In this document: in pieces, positions 51,645-61,343 of the stretch
Position numbering within the stretch: position 1 is the first letter of the stretch
Layout: each line of letters begins with the position of its first letter
From: CAYXVF01 sp964468125
GTDB lineage: Bacteria; Myxococcota; XYA12-FULL-58-9; CAYXVF01
Reading direction: 5' to 3'
NCBI GenBank assembly: GCA_964468125.1
Contig: CAYXVF010000009.1
Location: 21,379-85,378, forward strand
Length of the DNA: 64,000 bases
Notes under the pieces: generated by a model
Seen by the model: only the letters and a program-made list of their open reading frames with translations
Told to the model about the DNA's origin: nothing
Databases searched by the model: none
Program-made: the position numbers and the translations under genes

Positions 51645-54600
51645 ATGCGCTTCTATTCTCGATTTCTCATCGTGCTCGGATTCGGCTTGGGTGCATGCAG
51701 CCTCGAGCTGGAATCTTCCGTTGACGCCGCCTTTGAATGCGGTAGCGAAAGTGAATGCCCGGGCGTCTTGGTATGTGTGCGACTCGATGGACGCGAACGC
51801 GGCCTGTGTCGGTCATCGGACGCGCCCTGTACGGAGCGCGTGGGAGGCGAAACGCGGGCCTCGGTGGATGGGGTTCGATGCGCAGCCGATGGTGTACCTG
51901 AGGGACGTGGTGTGTGCGCAAGCGGCGTTTGCGTCGCGACCTCCTGCGGCGACGGTATTCTAGATGCAGAGTTCGAGGCGTGTGACGACGGACCGCTCAA
52001 TTCCGATACGACTCCGGACGCGTGCCGAAGCACCTGTGATCTGCCTTTCTGCGGCGACGGCGTCATCGATGCGGCCGAAGCGTGTGACGATGGGAACGAT
52101 ATCCAAGAGGACGCCTGCTCGAATGACTGCGAGGCGAATACTTGCGGCGACGGGATTCTGAACCCACAGGTCGAAGAGTGCGACGATGGTGCACTCGCGA
52201 GTACTGGTCAGTGCCTTCCGGGGTGCGTGCTCAATGTGTGCGGCGACGGCGCACTTTGGCTCGGCGTGGAAGAGTGCGAAGACCTCAATAGGGACCCGAA
52301 CGATGGCTGTACCGACTGTCGACTGACGGTGTGGGAACCGGAGGCTTTTCTCGGGTTTGGAAGTCGCGCTGGAGCGCCGGAACGACTGGAGCTCGGGTCC
52401 GTAGGTGGCGTCGTTCGAGACCGCTCGGGGAACACCTACATTTCAGACCGATTTCGCGACGTCGTGTGGCGAATCGAAGCACGCTCTGGTCGTGTGTTTC
52501 CATTCATTGGTAATGCGCCCACGGCCGATCCCTTTCCCAAGCTCGCGGCGGAAGTCCAACTCAATCAACCGACTGGACTCGAGTTAGGTCCAGACGACAT
52601 TCTGTTTCTGTCCGATCGGTACCGCGTGCTGCGCATCGATCTGAGAACCCGACTCGTTGACCGCATCGCCGGCGAAAACGGCTGTTTCGAGGCTTCGTGC
52701 TTGGGTGACGGAGGCTCGTCTCTCACCGCTGGATTCTCGGAGATCAATGACATTGCTTTCGACGGTTCTCGTTATGTCTATGTGGCCGACGGAATTGCGG
52801 ACCGGATCCGCAGAGTCGATACGTTGAATTTCACCGTGAGCACGATGCGGAGCGTTGATGCGCCTCAATCGGTCGCGGTCGGTCCCGACGGATGGGTCTA
52901 TTTCTCTGTGAATTCGTTCACCCTCGGCGATCTCGTCTACCGCTTCTTTCCGGGGCTCGCCTCCACGTTCAGCGTCGCGGGGACCGGGACCGAGTGTGCG
53001 AACCCGCTCACGGGTTGTGGGGACGGTGGACTGGCGACGAATGCCACACTGAATAACCCTGCAGACCTTCGAATTTCTGGCGATGGGCAGGTGTACATTG
53101 CCGACACATCAAATCGTCGCGTGCGCCGCTTCACTGTAGGTGGAAACATCGAGACGGTGGTTGGCAACGGGGCGTCGTGCTCTGGGCTGTGTCCCGATTC
53201 GATCCCCGCTGGCGATCCCATCGGCTTTCCAGGTGCGATCGCGCTCTCTGATGATGATCTCACGCTGACTACGGTCGCCGATGATTTCGTTTTCGACACG
53301 TCGATCGCGGACGCTGACACGGCCAAGATCGCGGGCTCCGGCTTCCAGGACGCAATCTATAGCGGCGTGCTTGCGACCGCGGCCAGCGTTCAGGACGGGA
53401 ACGATGTCGCCACGTCCGACGTCGGTGTCAGCTACCTGCTCACGAACATTCAGTACCAAGTCCTTCGGCGAGAGCTCGATGGTCTGGTCACTCAGGTGAC
53501 GGGGAATGTGCTGTGCGCCGATCCCACTGGTGCCTGCGGCGACGGTGGCCCCGCCAATCAGTTCATCGTCTTTACAGAGGCGATGGGGTCGGATCCGGCG
53601 GGAAATCTAGACCTTTTCGATGTCCTCACCGGTCGCGTTCGTCGCATCGAGCGAGCGAGTGAGACGATCGACTCGGTTGCTGGAAACGGCTCAGAGTGTA
53701 CGACACCACCATTCGACTGTGGAGATGGCGGTGCCGCACTTCAGGCTTCCTTCACCTCGGGGGTGTCCGATCTTGCGCCGGTGGGCGATGGCTCGGTCTA
53801 CATCGCGGATGGCGGTGGAAACCGAATTCGCTATGTCGACACATCGGGAACCATTTCCACCGTTTGGGGCACGGGAAGCGATTGCGGCACGGTACCCAAC
53901 TGCGGAGACGGATTGCCGGGGACGGAAGCTCCGATCGACGCCCCGAGTGCCATCGATGTCGACAGCAACGGTGATCTCTACGCACTTGATGCGTCCGGCC
54001 GTGTCCGGCGATGGGTCGCCGCCACGGGCTTGGTCGAGACTGTATTGGACCCCGACTTCCGCTCAGGTCTCGCTCTCTTGGGAGCTCCGGCCACCGGTTT
54101 TGTTGTCGGCGAGCAAGGTGATCTTGTCATTCAGTACGACCTGTCCGGCGATAGCAGGACCGTTCGAATGGGAACCGCATCGCCCTGTGCACCGGATGGT
54201 TCGCCCGCAGACCAGCTATGCGTGCGCGAAGAGGTCCGAGGGTTGGCGGCGGCCGCGGACGGTTCAATCTTCATCGCGGAGGGAGATGGGGGCTCTGCGG
54301 AGATCACTCCCGACGGTATTGGCCGGCAACACATTGGTCGCGTCGACGACTCGGGACTTGGTGTTTTCGAGGTATCGAGCCTCCTCTTCGCAGGGCACGC
54401 CACTGGATTCGATGACTCCCGTTGGTTTGTAGCGGACGGCGCCTCTGTGCGACTCATCGATGCGGCGGCGCGAGAGCTTCGTCCGGTGGCGGGATACGTC
54501 GAAGGACGAGACGAGATTGACGGGCAAGCGCGGTTCTTCAGGCGAACCGCTGAAGCGAGTGGTATCGTTTATGATTCCGCCGCCGGGGTGCTTTACTTTT

Positions 54601-55382
54601 CCGATGCTGCGGACCACCTGATCTATCGTGTGTCCTTGGTGGATTCCGAGGACCCGCTCACCTGGACCCTCAGCCTATTCGCTGGAGATGAGCTGAATAT
54701 CGGTGACCCGGGGTTCAACGATGGCCCCGCCCTCGAGGCCCGCTTCAATGCTCCGGCGGGTCTTGCCCTCGATCTCAGCGATGGGAGTCTCTATGTCGCC
54801 GACCGCGGGAATCACGTCATTCGTCGCATCTCGGGCGGTGAAGTGGCGACTGTCGCCGGAACGCAAGGATTGTCAGGCAGCGGTGATGTGCTCGGCCAGG
54901 GCGTTGCCTTGCCGGAAGCCCTTTTCGATTCTCCGGAAGGGTTGGCTGTCGACGCCGATGGCAGCCTCATCGTAGCGGATACGGGCAACAACCGGGTGCG
55001 CCGCATCTCTTTCGTCGACGGCTTCGTCTACCCGATTCTCGGTGACGGCAGCTCCTTCCCCTCGGGCGACGGAACCGCCGCGGCTTTTGTCTCGGTACCG
55101 AGGCCCGTGGGTATCGCCATCGATCGCTATGGAAACCTCTTCGCTGCGTCAGGCGCTTTGGTCGTGCTCGTGAGCGCCGGCGCCGACGGATTTGCCGACG
55201 ATAGCGACCCGGCACGCTTCATCTACGGGCGTCAGCCGCGGCTCGAGGTTCCCGAGTCGGCGACGACTTGTCTTCAGGGACTGGCCTTGGCTCCTGCGGA
55301 AGATCGGTTTGTGATCACGGATCGCTGTAGCGGCTTTGCGGTCGTCGTCTCCCGCGTCGCCGCAACGTCTGGCTTGCCCTAG
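51645..55382 (+). CDS. Lipoprotein with DUF4215-type Cys repeats and NHL propeller repeats
   Basis: 1245 residues. The signal ends in lipobox LGAC (Cys18). A Cys-rich region (about 25-95) precedes four DUF4215-like repeats (about 100-225) of the form CGDGIxDxxExCDDGxxxxxDxCxxxC; the last is shortened. From about 235 to 1240 the protein is a long series of NHL-type propeller blades, several with VAGNGxxC...CGDGGxA and NRIRYVDT/NRVRRIS motifs, probably two propellers or a superhelix. Some blades carry an extra disulfide-like C-x5-CGDGG pair. Base usage looks somewhat less GC-rich than neighbours. A surface adhesin or binding protein is likely; the ligand is unknown. Confidence 0.88.
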   Translation: MRFYSRFLIVLGFGLGACSLELESSVDAAFECGSESECPGVLVCVRLDGRERGLCRSSDAPCTERVGGETRASVDGVRCAADGVPEGRGVCASGVCVATSCGDGILDAEFEACDDGPLNSDTTPDACRSTCDLPFCGDGVIDAAEACDDGNDIQEDACSNDCEANTCGDGILNPQVEECDDGALASTGQCLPGCVLNVCGDGALWLGVEECEDLNRDPNDGCTDCRLTVWEPEAFLGFGSRAGAPERLELGSVGGVVRDRSGNTYISDRFRDVVWRIEARSGRVFPFIGNAPTADPFPKLAAEVQLNQPTGLELGPDDILFLSDRYRVLRIDLRTRLVDRIAGENGCFEASCLGDGGSSLTAGFSEINDIAFDGSRYVYVADGIADRIRRVDTLNFTVSTMRSVDAPQSVAVGPDGWVYFSVNSFTLGDLVYRFFPGLASTFSVAGTGTECANPLTGCGDGGLATNATLNNPADLRISGDGQVYIADTSNRRVRRFTVGGNIETVVGNGASCSGLCPDSIPAGDPIGFPGAIALSDDDLTLTTVADDFVFDTSIADADTAKIAGSGFQDAIYSGVLATAASVQDGNDVATSDVGVSYLLTNIQYQVLRRELDGLVTQVTGNVLCADPTGACGDGGPANQFIVFTEAMGSDPAGNLDLFDVLTGRVRRIERASETIDSVAGNGSECTTPPFDCGDGGAALQASFTSGVSDLAPVGDGSVYIADGGGNRIRYVDTSGTISTVWGTGSDCGTVPNCGDGLPGTEAPIDAPSAIDVDSNGDLYALDASGRVRRWVAATGLVETVLDPDFRSGLALLGAPATGFVVGEQGDLVIQYDLSGDSRTVRMGTASPCAPDGSPADQLCVREEVRGLAAAADGSIFIAEGDGGSAEITPDGIGRQHIGRVDDSGLGVFEVSSLLFAGHATGFDDSRWFVADGASVRLIDAAARELRPVAGYVEGRDEIDGQARFFRRTAEASGIVYDSAAGVLYFSDAADHLIYRVSLVDSEDPLTWTLSLFAGDELNIGDPGFNDGPALEARFNAPAGLALDLSDGSLYVADRGNHVIRRISGGEVATVAGTQGLSGSGDVLGQGVALPEALFDSPEGLAVDADGSLIVADTGNNRVRRISFVDGFVYPILGDGSSFPSGDGTAAAFVSVPRPVGIAIDRYGNLFAASGALVVLVSAGADGFADDSDPARFIYGRQPRLEVPESATTCLQGLALAPAEDRFVITDRCSGFAVVVSRVAATSGLP

Positions 55383-55425
55383 CGCACTGGGCGATATGGA
55401 CTGACTTGGTTTAGGCCAATGCGTC

Positions 55426-55629
55426 TCAGCTGACGATCGTCAGGCGGGACGGCGAGCTCTTGCTGGGGCAGGCCTCGCCAGGGTCGAGTCCCTGCTCCTT
55501 GCAGGCGCAGGAGCCGCTGGATAGGCCGCCGCAGGAGCCCTTCAGCCGGCGCCCGGTCAGCATCACGCCGACGGACATCGCGAGCACGGCGAAGAGCATG
55601 ATTCCGAGGGTGATGAAAAAAATGGCCAT
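55426..55629 (-). CDS. nqrM: Na+-NQR maturation factor NqrM
   Basis: 67 residues. One transmembrane helix (about 3-25), then RRLKGSCGG followed by a Cys-rich tail (SCACKEQGLDPGEAC). This matches NqrM (former DUF539), a small membrane protein with four Cys needed to insert the iron centre between NqrD and NqrE. It lies 2 bases after apbE at the end of the nqr operon, where NqrM is normally found. Confidence 0.92.
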   Translation of the reverse strand: MAIFFITLGIMLFAVLAMSVGVMLTGRRLKGSCGGLSSGSCACKEQGLDPGEACPSKSSPSRLTIVS

Positions 55630-55631
55630 CG

Positions 55632-56735
55632 TCAGTTCTCCAAGCGATTCGTCTTCTCGGCGTCGATCCGTCGTTCACCGATGCGGCCTCGTTCTCTCTC
55701 CTCGATCGCCCCGTCCGGAGCCGCGTAGAGCAAGAGCACGTCGAGGTCATTTTCGCGCGCCAGCTCCCAGGCGCGATCTCCCGCCGCCATGAGGGCGGTA
55801 GCCCACGCATCGGCGCGGGCGCAGGACTCATGCAGTACGCTAGCGCTCAGGAGCCGATGCGCCACCGGTTTTCCGCTCTTCGGGTCGATGGTGTGGACGT
55901 AGCGAACGCCGTCCTCGACGTAGAAGGTGCGGTAGTTGCCGGAAGTTGCGAGCGATGCGTCGCGGAGCTCCAGGGCGGCATACACCTTTCGTGAGTCTTC
56001 CTTGGGCTCCTCGATGCCCACGCGAAAGGGCTCGCCTCCAGCCTTAGTCCCGCGCACACGCACCTCACCGCCGACCTCCACCAAGAAATCGTCGTAGCCC
56101 GCCTCCGTCAGCGCTTCCGCCACCTGGTCCACAGCATAGCCTTTGGCTACCGCAGAGAGATCGATGCGAACCTTGGGATGCATCTTGCGCACACGTGCGC
56201 CCTCGAGCTGCCAGCGGTCCGAGCCGACGTACGTGAGGATTTCATTGATTTCGGCATCGCTCGGCGGCGCCTCTGGCCGTCCGTCAGGGCCAAAACCGTA
56301 GGCATTGACGAGCGGACCCACCGTTGCGTCGAAGGCACCGCCTGAGCGGCTCGCGACCTCGCGCGCAATCGCGAGCACCTCCCGCGTCTCTTCGGTTACG
56401 GCGAAGGGCTCGAGACTTTCACTGGCGTTGAAACGGGAGAGCTCCGAGCTCGGCTCGTAGGTGGACATGAGCGCCACGACCCGATCGAGCTTCCCCTCTA
56501 CCGTCGCGCGGAGCGCCTTGCGGTCTGCCACGGGGCCGGCGACGACCACACGATAGCGCGTGCCCATCGTCGGCCCGTCGATGATCGAAGTCGCCGCACC
56601 ACCGTTGCCGCTGCTGGTGTAGAGTGCGACGGACGCGACGACGAGCACGAAGAGCATGACCCACCAACGTGGCGCGGCTTGCGACAGGGAAAATCCCTTT
56701 GTGCGCTCGTCGACCTTCGAGGGCCCGTCGTTCAC
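55632..56735 (-). CDS. apbE: FAD:protein FMN transferase
   Basis: 367 residues from a GTG at 56735; an upstream extension to 56810 would run into nqrF. An N-terminal membrane anchor (about 24-43) is followed by the ApbE domain: GPTMGTRYRV, LMSTYEPSSELSRFN, GAFDATVGPLVNAYGFG, KVRIDLSAVAKGYAVDQ and the DxWATALM end. ApbE transfers FMN from FAD to a Thr in the S(T)GAT motifs of NqrB and NqrC, so its place in the nqr operon gives it an obvious substrate. The Asp/Thr metal-binding residues near the C-terminus (CARADAWATAL) are present. Confidence 0.95.
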   Translation of the reverse strand: MNDGPSKVDERTKGFSLSQAAPRWWVMLFVLVVASVALYTSSGNGGAATSIIDGPTMGTRYRVVVAGPVADRKALRATVEGKLDRVVALMSTYEPSSELSRFNASESLEPFAVTEETREVLAIAREVASRSGGAFDATVGPLVNAYGFGPDGRPEAPPSDAEINEILTYVGSDRWQLEGARVRKMHPKVRIDLSAVAKGYAVDQVAEALTEAGYDDFLVEVGGEVRVRGTKAGGEPFRVGIEEPKEDSRKVYAALELRDASLATSGNYRTFYVEDGVRYVHTIDPKSGKPVAHRLLSASVLHESCARADAWATALMAAGDRAWELARENDLDVLLLYAAPDGAIEERERGRIGERRIDAEKTNRLEN

Positions 56736-56760
56736 CTTTCGCTCGCTCGTTCCCTCGCGA

Positions 56761-57984
56761 TCAACCGAAGTCGTCAAACGCGATGTTCTCCGGCTGTACG
56801 CCCAAGTCATCGAGCATGTTCATGCACGCCTTGAGCATCATCGGCGGTCCGCAGAGGTAATACTCCACGTCCTCCGGCGCCGGGTGGTCTTTCAGATAGT
56901 GGTCGTGAAGGACCTGGTGAATGAAGCCCTTGTAGCCCTCCCAGTTGTCATCTGGCAGGGGCTCGGAGAGCGCCAGGTGCCACTCAAAGTTCTCGTTCTC
57001 TTCGGCGATCTTGTCGAAGTGATCGACGTAAAATGCCTCTCGAAGTGAACGCGCGCCGTACCAGTAGGTGACCTTGCGGTCCGTGTGAAGACGCTTGAAC
57101 TGGTCGAAGATGTGCGAGCGCATCGGGGCCATTCCGGCACCGCCGCCGATGAAGCACATCTCGTTCTTCGTATCCTTGGCAAAGAACTCGCCGTAGGGTC
57201 CGGAAATCGTGACATCGTCGCCAGGCTTCAGCCCGAAGATGTAGGATGACATGATTCCCGGCGGCAGGCCCTGGGTACGCGGCGGCGGCGTTGCGATGCG
57301 CACGTTGAGCATGATGATGCCGTGCTCTTCCGGGTAATTCGCCATCGAGTATGCACGAGTGACTGGCTCCCTCACGTCGGACACCAAGTCCCAGAGCTTG
57401 AACTTGTCCCAGTCTGACCGGTACTCCTCGGCGATGTCAAAGTCCTTGTAGTGCACCGTGTGCGGTGGACATTCGATCTGAATGTAGCCGCCGGCGCGAA
57501 AGGGGACGGACTCGCCTTCCGGTAGCTCGAGGACGAGCTCCTTGATGAAGGTGGCGACGTTGTCGTTCGAGCGGACCTTGCAGCTCCACTTCTTGATGCC
57601 GAAGACTTCCTCCGGCAATTCGATCTTCATGTCGCCTTTGATCTTCACCTGACAGGACAGGCGAACTCCTTCGCGCGCTTCGCCGCGGTTGACGTGGCCG
57701 GTCTCGGTCGGAAGGAGCGACCCGCCGCCCTCGAGCACCTTTACCTTGCACACGCCGCAGCTGCCTTTGCCGCCGCAGGCCGAAGGGATGAAAATCTTGT
57801 TGTCCGCGAGCGTACCCAGGAGGGTCCCGCCGCTCTTCGTGTGCAGGGTGTGGTCCGGGTCGTCGTTGACCAGAATGTCAACCGCACCCGAGGACACCAG
57901 CTTCGAGCGGGCGGCCATGAGGACGAGGATCATCGCCAGGACGACGACCAGAAACGTTGCGACTCCAACTCCAACAGTCAGCAC
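56761..57984 (-). CDS. nqrF: Na+-NQR subunit F
   Basis: 407 residues, the NADH-oxidising subunit. One transmembrane helix (about 5-25), a 2Fe-2S ferredoxin domain with Cys ligands in CGGKGSCGVC and SCQV, an FAD-binding barrel (RAYSMANYPEE) and an NADH domain (GGGAGMAPMRSHI). Electrons pass NADH to FAD to 2Fe-2S. The C-terminus VQPENIAFDDFG is the standard NqrF ending. It follows nqrE by 9 bases and precedes apbE. Confidence 0.98.
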   Translation of the reverse strand: MLTVGVGVATFLVVVLAMILVLMAARSKLVSSGAVDILVNDDPDHTLHTKSGGTLLGTLADNKIFIPSACGGKGSCGVCKVKVLEGGGSLLPTETGHVNRGEAREGVRLSCQVKIKGDMKIELPEEVFGIKKWSCKVRSNDNVATFIKELVLELPEGESVPFRAGGYIQIECPPHTVHYKDFDIAEEYRSDWDKFKLWDLVSDVREPVTRAYSMANYPEEHGIIMLNVRIATPPPRTQGLPPGIMSSYIFGLKPGDDVTISGPYGEFFAKDTKNEMCFIGGGAGMAPMRSHIFDQFKRLHTDRKVTYWYGARSLREAFYVDHFDKIAEENENFEWHLALSEPLPDDNWEGYKGFIHQVLHDHYLKDHPAPEDVEYYLCGPPMMLKACMNMLDDLGVQPENIAFDDFG

Positions 57985-57993
57985 TCGATCACC

Positions 57994-58611
57994 TCACAAT
58001 TGGATGCCGGCGAAGGCCATGAAACAAATCGCCATCAGACCGGTGACCATGAAAGTGGCACCGAGTCCACGAAGGGCGGGGGGCACGTTGCTGTAGCGCA
58101 GCTTTTCGCGGATTGCCGCGAGCCCCACGACGGCGAGCAACCAGCCGATCCCTGACCCAATGCCGAAGACGACGCTCTCGCCAAACGCGTATTCGCGTTG
58201 CTGCATGAAGAGCGACGCACCCAAGATGGCGCAGTTGACCGCGATCAGCGGCAGGAAGACCCCGAGCGCCGAGTAGAGGGCCGGGGCATACTTGTCGATG
58301 ATCATCTCGACGACCTGAACCGTCGCCGCGATACTGCCAATGAAGGTCAGGAACACGAGAAAGGTCAGGTCCACGTTTTCGAGCGAAGGATGGATGAAGC
58401 CTAGTGCGCCTTGGTTCAGAACCTTGGTGAGCAGGAAATTGTTGATGGGTACGGTGATGGCCAACACGAAGGTGACGGCCACTCCGAGTCCGATCGCAGT
58501 CGACACGCGCTTGGAGACCGCAAGGAACGAGCACATGCCCAGGAAGAACGCGAGGGCCATGTTCTCGACGAAGATCGCTTTGACCATCAGCGAAAGATAA
58601 TGCTCGAGCAT
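57994..58611 (-). CDS. nqrE: Na+-NQR subunit E
   Basis: 205 residues, six membrane helices. MALAFFLGMCSFLAVSKR near the N-terminus and NCAILGASLFMQQREYAFGES carry the two conserved Cys that, with NqrD, bind the membrane iron centre. Length and sequence are standard. The start lies 14 bases after the nqrD stop. Confidence 0.97.
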   Translation of the reverse strand: MLEHYLSLMVKAIFVENMALAFFLGMCSFLAVSKRVSTAIGLGVAVTFVLAITVPINNFLLTKVLNQGALGFIHPSLENVDLTFLVFLTFIGSIAATVQVVEMIIDKYAPALYSALGVFLPLIAVNCAILGASLFMQQREYAFGESVVFGIGSGIGWLLAVVGLAAIREKLRYSNVPPALRGLGATFMVTGLMAICFMAFAGIQL

Positions 58612-58625
58612 CTAGGTTCGCCTCC

Positions 58626-59345
58626 TCACATCGCCGCCGCGACTTCGCGCGCGGCAGCGGGTTTTTGCGCCGGCGCTTTCGCGGGCGCGGCGGTAGCAAC
58701 GACTTCCCCGTGTACCTCGACGTAGGGCTCTTCTTCGATCTGAGCGGGCTTCCACCAGCGCAGACCCCAAATGATGAAGCCGATGATGAAGAATGCCGCC
58801 GGGGAGAGGACCATCAATCCGTTCGGCTCATACCAACCGCCTTCGGTCGTCAGCGGCAGCACCGAATAACCGAAGAGTTTCCCGGAGCCGAAGAGCTCGC
58901 GGAAGAAAGCGACCACCAACAGGATCCAGCTGTAACCGAGTCCGTTGCCGAGAGCGTCGAGGGCGGACTCCTTGGGACCGTTTTGCATCGCAAAACCTTC
59001 GGCCCGGCCCATGATGATGCAATTCGTGATGATCAAGCCGACGAAGACCGACAGCTGCTTGCTGATGCTGAACGCGTAGGCTTTCAGAATCTGGTCGGTC
59101 ACGATCACCAAGGACGAAATGATCGTCAGCTGCACGATGATGCGGATCGACGAAGGAATGTAGTTGCGAAGCAGGCTGACCGAAACGTTGCTCGCCAGCA
59201 AAACCCCGATGACCGCGAGCGACATGACCACGGAGGTGCTCAGCATGGTCGTCACCGCGAGGGCGGAACAAATGCCCAGGACCTGCCGGCCGATCGGATT
59301 GTCATTAAAGAGCGGCTCGGTGAGCGCGTCCGTACCTTTGCTCAT
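58626..59345 (-). CDS. nqrD: Na+-NQR subunit D
   Basis: 239 residues, six membrane helices and a longer than usual C-terminal tail (Ala/Glu/Pro-rich, last about 30 residues). LFNDNPIGRQVLGICSALAVTT at the N-terminus and LIITNCIIMGRAEGFAMQNGP give the conserved Cys residues. Its ATG overlaps the nqrC stop by 4 bases. The extended tail is unusual against the usual about 210 residues. Confidence 0.96.
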   Translation of the reverse strand: MSKGTDALTEPLFNDNPIGRQVLGICSALAVTTMLSTSVVMSLAVIGVLLASNVSVSLLRNYIPSSIRIIVQLTIISSLVIVTDQILKAYAFSISKQLSVFVGLIITNCIIMGRAEGFAMQNGPKESALDALGNGLGYSWILLVVAFFRELFGSGKLFGYSVLPLTTEGGWYEPNGLMVLSPAAFFIIGFIIWGLRWWKPAQIEEEPYVEVHGEVVATAAPAKAPAQKPAAAREVAAAM

Positions 59346-60142
59346 AGAGAGGTCCCTCCTTGTTCACGGATCTTCCCGAGGAACGGGCCAAAGCCGTTTT
59401 CCCCAAGCCAGAAATCGAGTGTATGGGTGACGCCGCGCGAGGTGATCGTCGCGCCGGAGAGCCCGTCGACCTCGTAGGGCTCTTGCTCGGGCGGGCCAGC
59501 GGCGCCCTTCACCACCTGGACCTCGACCGTTCCCTCCTCGCCGTAGACCTTGCGACCCTTCCACTTCGCCTGCCAGCTCGGGTTTTCGATCTCGCCGCCG
59601 AGCCCGGGGGTCTCACCGTGCTCGTAAAAGGTGATGCCGGTGATGGTCTGTCCGTCGCCGTCGAGGGCGAGGTAGCCGTACATCGTCGACCACAATCCGT
59701 AGCCCTGGATCGGTAGAATCAGCTGGTCGACCTCCTCACCATCCATCACCTGATAAACGAGCCCGTAGTTCGGGAGGCGAAAGACCCTGGCCGCATTTGC
59801 CGGCGCCTCGAAGCTCATCTCCGGATTCTTGGCCGCCTTGCGCTGGTCGTAGGTCGTGGTGTCGACCGAGTCGTCGTATTCGCCAGTCTTCATGTCGATG
59901 GCCTTCGCAACAATCTTCTCGTCGAAGCGGCTGATCACGTCTTCGGCGCTGAGCTTTTCGCCGTCGGCGACGAGGCCAGCCACATCGAGCACCTTGGTGA
60001 GGCGGTCCACGCGGGCGTTCTTGTCTTGAATCGGCTTCAAGCCGACCGCCGCGGCGGCGACGAGTACCGCGCAGGCGAGGCACACGGCGACGGCAAAGCC
60101 GACGATGTAGCCCACAGAGTTCATGCGATCAGGCTCGGACAT
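59342..60142 (-). CDS. nqrC: Na+-NQR subunit C
   Basis: 266 residues. One N-terminal transmembrane helix, then a periplasmic FMN domain. The FMN is attached by ApbE to the Thr of LSGATITSRGVT near the C-terminus, the S(G)AT motif. Other family blocks: YQVMDGEEVDQLILPIQGYGLWSTMYGYLAL and FYEHGETPGLGGEI. The start overlaps the nqrB stop by 14 bases. Confidence 0.97.
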   Translation of the reverse strand: MSEPDRMNSVGYIVGFAVAVCLACAVLVAAAAVGLKPIQDKNARVDRLTKVLDVAGLVADGEKLSAEDVISRFDEKIVAKAIDMKTGEYDDSVDTTTYDQRKAAKNPEMSFEAPANAARVFRLPNYGLVYQVMDGEEVDQLILPIQGYGLWSTMYGYLALDGDGQTITGITFYEHGETPGLGGEIENPSWQAKWKGRKVYGEEGTVEVQVVKGAAGPPEQEPYEVDGLSGATITSRGVTHTLDFWLGENGFGPFLGKIREQGGTSL

Positions 60143-61340
60143 AGCGTGCAGCCCTCCGACGCTTATTGGCCTCGATGACGTAGTGGTCGATGAGAGGCGC
60201 GAACATGTTCATGAAGAGAATCGCGAGCATCATCCCCTCGGGGTACGCGGGATTTACGCAACGGATGAGAACGCAAAGCACACCGATCAGGAGGCCGTAG
60301 ATGAGCTTGCCGATGCCCGTGAAGGCGGAGGAGACCGGGTCGGTCGCCATGAACACGGTGCCGAAGGCCCATCCGCCGATGACGTAGTGGTAGTACCAGG
60401 GCAGATTCATCATCGGCGTCGATTCGGAGCCGATGCCGTTGAGCACGAGCGCCATTGCAGCGGTACCGACCGTCACTCCGAACATGGTCTCCCAGGAACC
60501 GATGCGGGTCCAAATCAGGAACGCGGCGCCGATCAGAGCCGCGAGCGCCGAGGTCTCTCCCAGGGAGCCAGGGATCGTGCCGTAGAAGGCGTCCCACCAA
60601 GACGCGCCCGCGAGGTGACCCGAGCCCTCCGCGTAGGAGGCGAGCCAGGTGGCGCCGGATACGCTGTCCGGACGGTTCGCGGCGACCCACACCTCGCCGG
60701 AGAGCTGTCCCGGGTAGGCAAAGAATAGGAAGGCCCGTGCGGTGAGAGCGGGGTTGAGGAAGTTCATCCCCGTGCCGCCGAAGATCTCCTTGCCCACGAC
60801 GACTCCGAACGCGGTGCCGAGAGCGAGCTGCCACAGCGGTACGGTTGCGGGCATCGTGAGCGGAATCAGCATCCCGGTGACCAGAAGTCCCTCGTTCACC
60901 TCGTGCTTGCGAATCACGCAGAACCCGACTTCGAGGAGCCCGCCGACCGCATAGGTCACGATCATGATCGGGATGAAGTAGAGGGCGCCGTGGACCGTGC
61001 ACGCGAGGATCGAGTCCGCCTCCATCGGGAGCCCGGTGAAGCCGTAAACCGCGCTCTGCCAGTTGTCGAGGAGGGAGCCGCCCGCTTCGACGGTCCGGTG
61101 AATCTGAAGCCCTGTATTGTACATGGCCATCAAGATGGCGGGAATGAGGGCATAGACGACCGCGATCATCATGCGCTTGAGGTCGAGCCCGTCGCGTACG
61201 TGCGAGTCTGCGCGCGTGACGTCCGGTGGCGTGAAGAGGAACGTCTCGCCGGCCTCAAACGCCGGATAGAAGCGCTCCAGAGGGCCACCCTTCTCAAAGG
61301 GCTTGCCGGATTTTTCGAGGACTTTGAGTAGGAAAGACAC
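60129..61340 (-). CDS. nqrB: Na+-NQR subunit B
   Basis: 403 residues, ten membrane helices, the sodium- and quinone-related core subunit. The covalent-FMN motif SGATWL (in DSVSGATWLASYAEG) is present, together with GALYFIPIMIVTYAVGG, FGGTGMNFLNPALTARAFLFFAYPG and MATDPVSSAFTG. The conserved Gly/Thr residues around the FMN and riboflavin sites are intact by eye. It starts 3 bases after the nqrA stop. Confidence 0.98.
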   Translation of the reverse strand: MSFLLKVLEKSGKPFEKGGPLERFYPAFEAGETFLFTPPDVTRADSHVRDGLDLKRMMIAVVYALIPAILMAMYNTGLQIHRTVEAGGSLLDNWQSAVYGFTGLPMEADSILACTVHGALYFIPIMIVTYAVGGLLEVGFCVIRKHEVNEGLLVTGMLIPLTMPATVPLWQLALGTAFGVVVGKEIFGGTGMNFLNPALTARAFLFFAYPGQLSGEVWVAANRPDSVSGATWLASYAEGSGHLAGASWWDAFYGTIPGSLGETSALAALIGAAFLIWTRIGSWETMFGVTVGTAAMALVLNGIGSESTPMMNLPWYYHYVIGGWAFGTVFMATDPVSSAFTGIGKLIYGLLIGVLCVLIRCVNPAYPEGMMLAILFMNMFAPLIDHYVIEANKRRRAARYVRA

Positions 61341-61343
61341 CCG

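Noticed and set aside
55430..55443. 14-base palindrome CTGACGATCGTCAG as a terminator or operator
   Set aside because: It lies inside the 3' end of nqrM coding sequence and has no T-run; probably chance.
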